From NCBI GenBank assembly GCA_025353435.1, contig JANXQR010000538.1, positions 1 to 12,963 of the forward strand: a DNA stretch of 12,963 nucleotides, written 5' to 3'. This document shows, piece by piece, positions 12,896 through 12,963 of the stretch. Under the pieces are notes generated by a model. The model made no database searches, was not told where the DNA came from, and saw only the letters and a program-made list of their open reading frames with translations. Position 1 is the stretch's first letter. Each line of letters begins with the position of its first letter. The position numbers were made by a program, and so were the translations under genes. The stretch comes from Acidobacteriota bacterium. Its GTDB lineage: Bacteria > Acidobacteriota > Terriglobia > Terriglobales > Acidobacteriaceae.

Positions 12896-12963
12896 AGTGA
12901 ACAGTGCACAGTGCTCAGCGAACAGATTCCGGGTGCGACACGAGAGTGAATGAGTGAATGAGT
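12896..12963. repeat. Heptamer and octamer arrays at the window edge
   Basis: Four 7-bp units at 12896-12923 (AGTGAAC, AGTGCAC, AGTGCTC, AGCGAAC) are followed after 21 nt by an octamer array AGTGAATG at 12945-12960 plus AGT, which runs off the window. On the other strand these read like the TTCACTC units before ychF. The full extent is unknown. Confidence 0.75.

Noticed and set aside
1..12963. CRISPR array, transposon ends, prophage or defence genes
   Set aside because: The tandem repeats have 7-14 bp units without unique spacers, and no transposase, integrase, Cas or toxin-antitoxin-like protein is present.

Overview
The window looks like chromosomal DNA of a GC-rich soil bacterium, most likely an Acidobacteriota (Terriglobia/Acidobacteriaceae type). 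This is an inference from gene content. The secreted beta-propeller beside a LolC/LolE-like permease, the ECF sigma factor followed by a single-pass membrane protein and a secreted 'TV.TLADGNRI...RTRREQTFG' protein, and the 203-residue protein ending in 'AVSP.LTALRFVKRR' are arrangements and sequences I associate with that phylum. Every well-supported gene but one is on the + strand. There is no phage, IS, CRISPR, rRNA or tRNA signal that I can see.

Layout. 1-1080: the C-terminal part of a zinc-type alcohol/aldehyde dehydrogenase, then an Hsp15-like S4 RNA-binding protein. 1140-4788: a two-gene unit with a 4-nt gap, coding an 798-residue exported beta-propeller/Ig-like protein and a LolC/LolE-family ABC permease. 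4810-5013 (minus): a small zinc-ribbon protein, divergent from a DUF4149-like membrane protein (5090-5584) across a promoter region holding an octamer tandem array. 5684-6112: a cupin. 6113-6915: a gene-poor stretch with a 33% GC core (6661-6780), possible decayed frames and an AT-rich dyad. 6916-7416: a small exported protein of unknown function. 7417-7862: non-coding, containing a long imperfect hairpin with a T5 tail. 7863-8474: an unrecognised conserved-looking protein. 8554-10767: an ECF sigma factor, a membrane protein translated from an overlapping ATGA, and a secreted protein, closed by an 11-bp hairpin. 10972-12782: a divergent YchF-type P-loop NTPase overlapping a ZIP-family metal transporter, preceded by a heptamer array. 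12783-12963: a CRP-like dyad and further 7-8 bp arrays running off the edge.

How the genes fit together. Three units look co-transcribed: propeller plus permease (possible envelope lipoprotein handling), the ECF trio (probable envelope signalling with an ECF-like promoter directly at the sigma start), and ychF plus zip. The most unusual material is non-coding: short-unit tandem arrays with a shared AGTGAA-like core at two or three intergenic sites, a strand-specific long hairpin at 7564-7647, and an ECF-like promoter placed so that the sigma mRNA would be leaderless. Among proteins, the YchF homologue has lost the usual switch I and switch II sequences while keeping the P-loop, the NxxE motif and the TGS domain.
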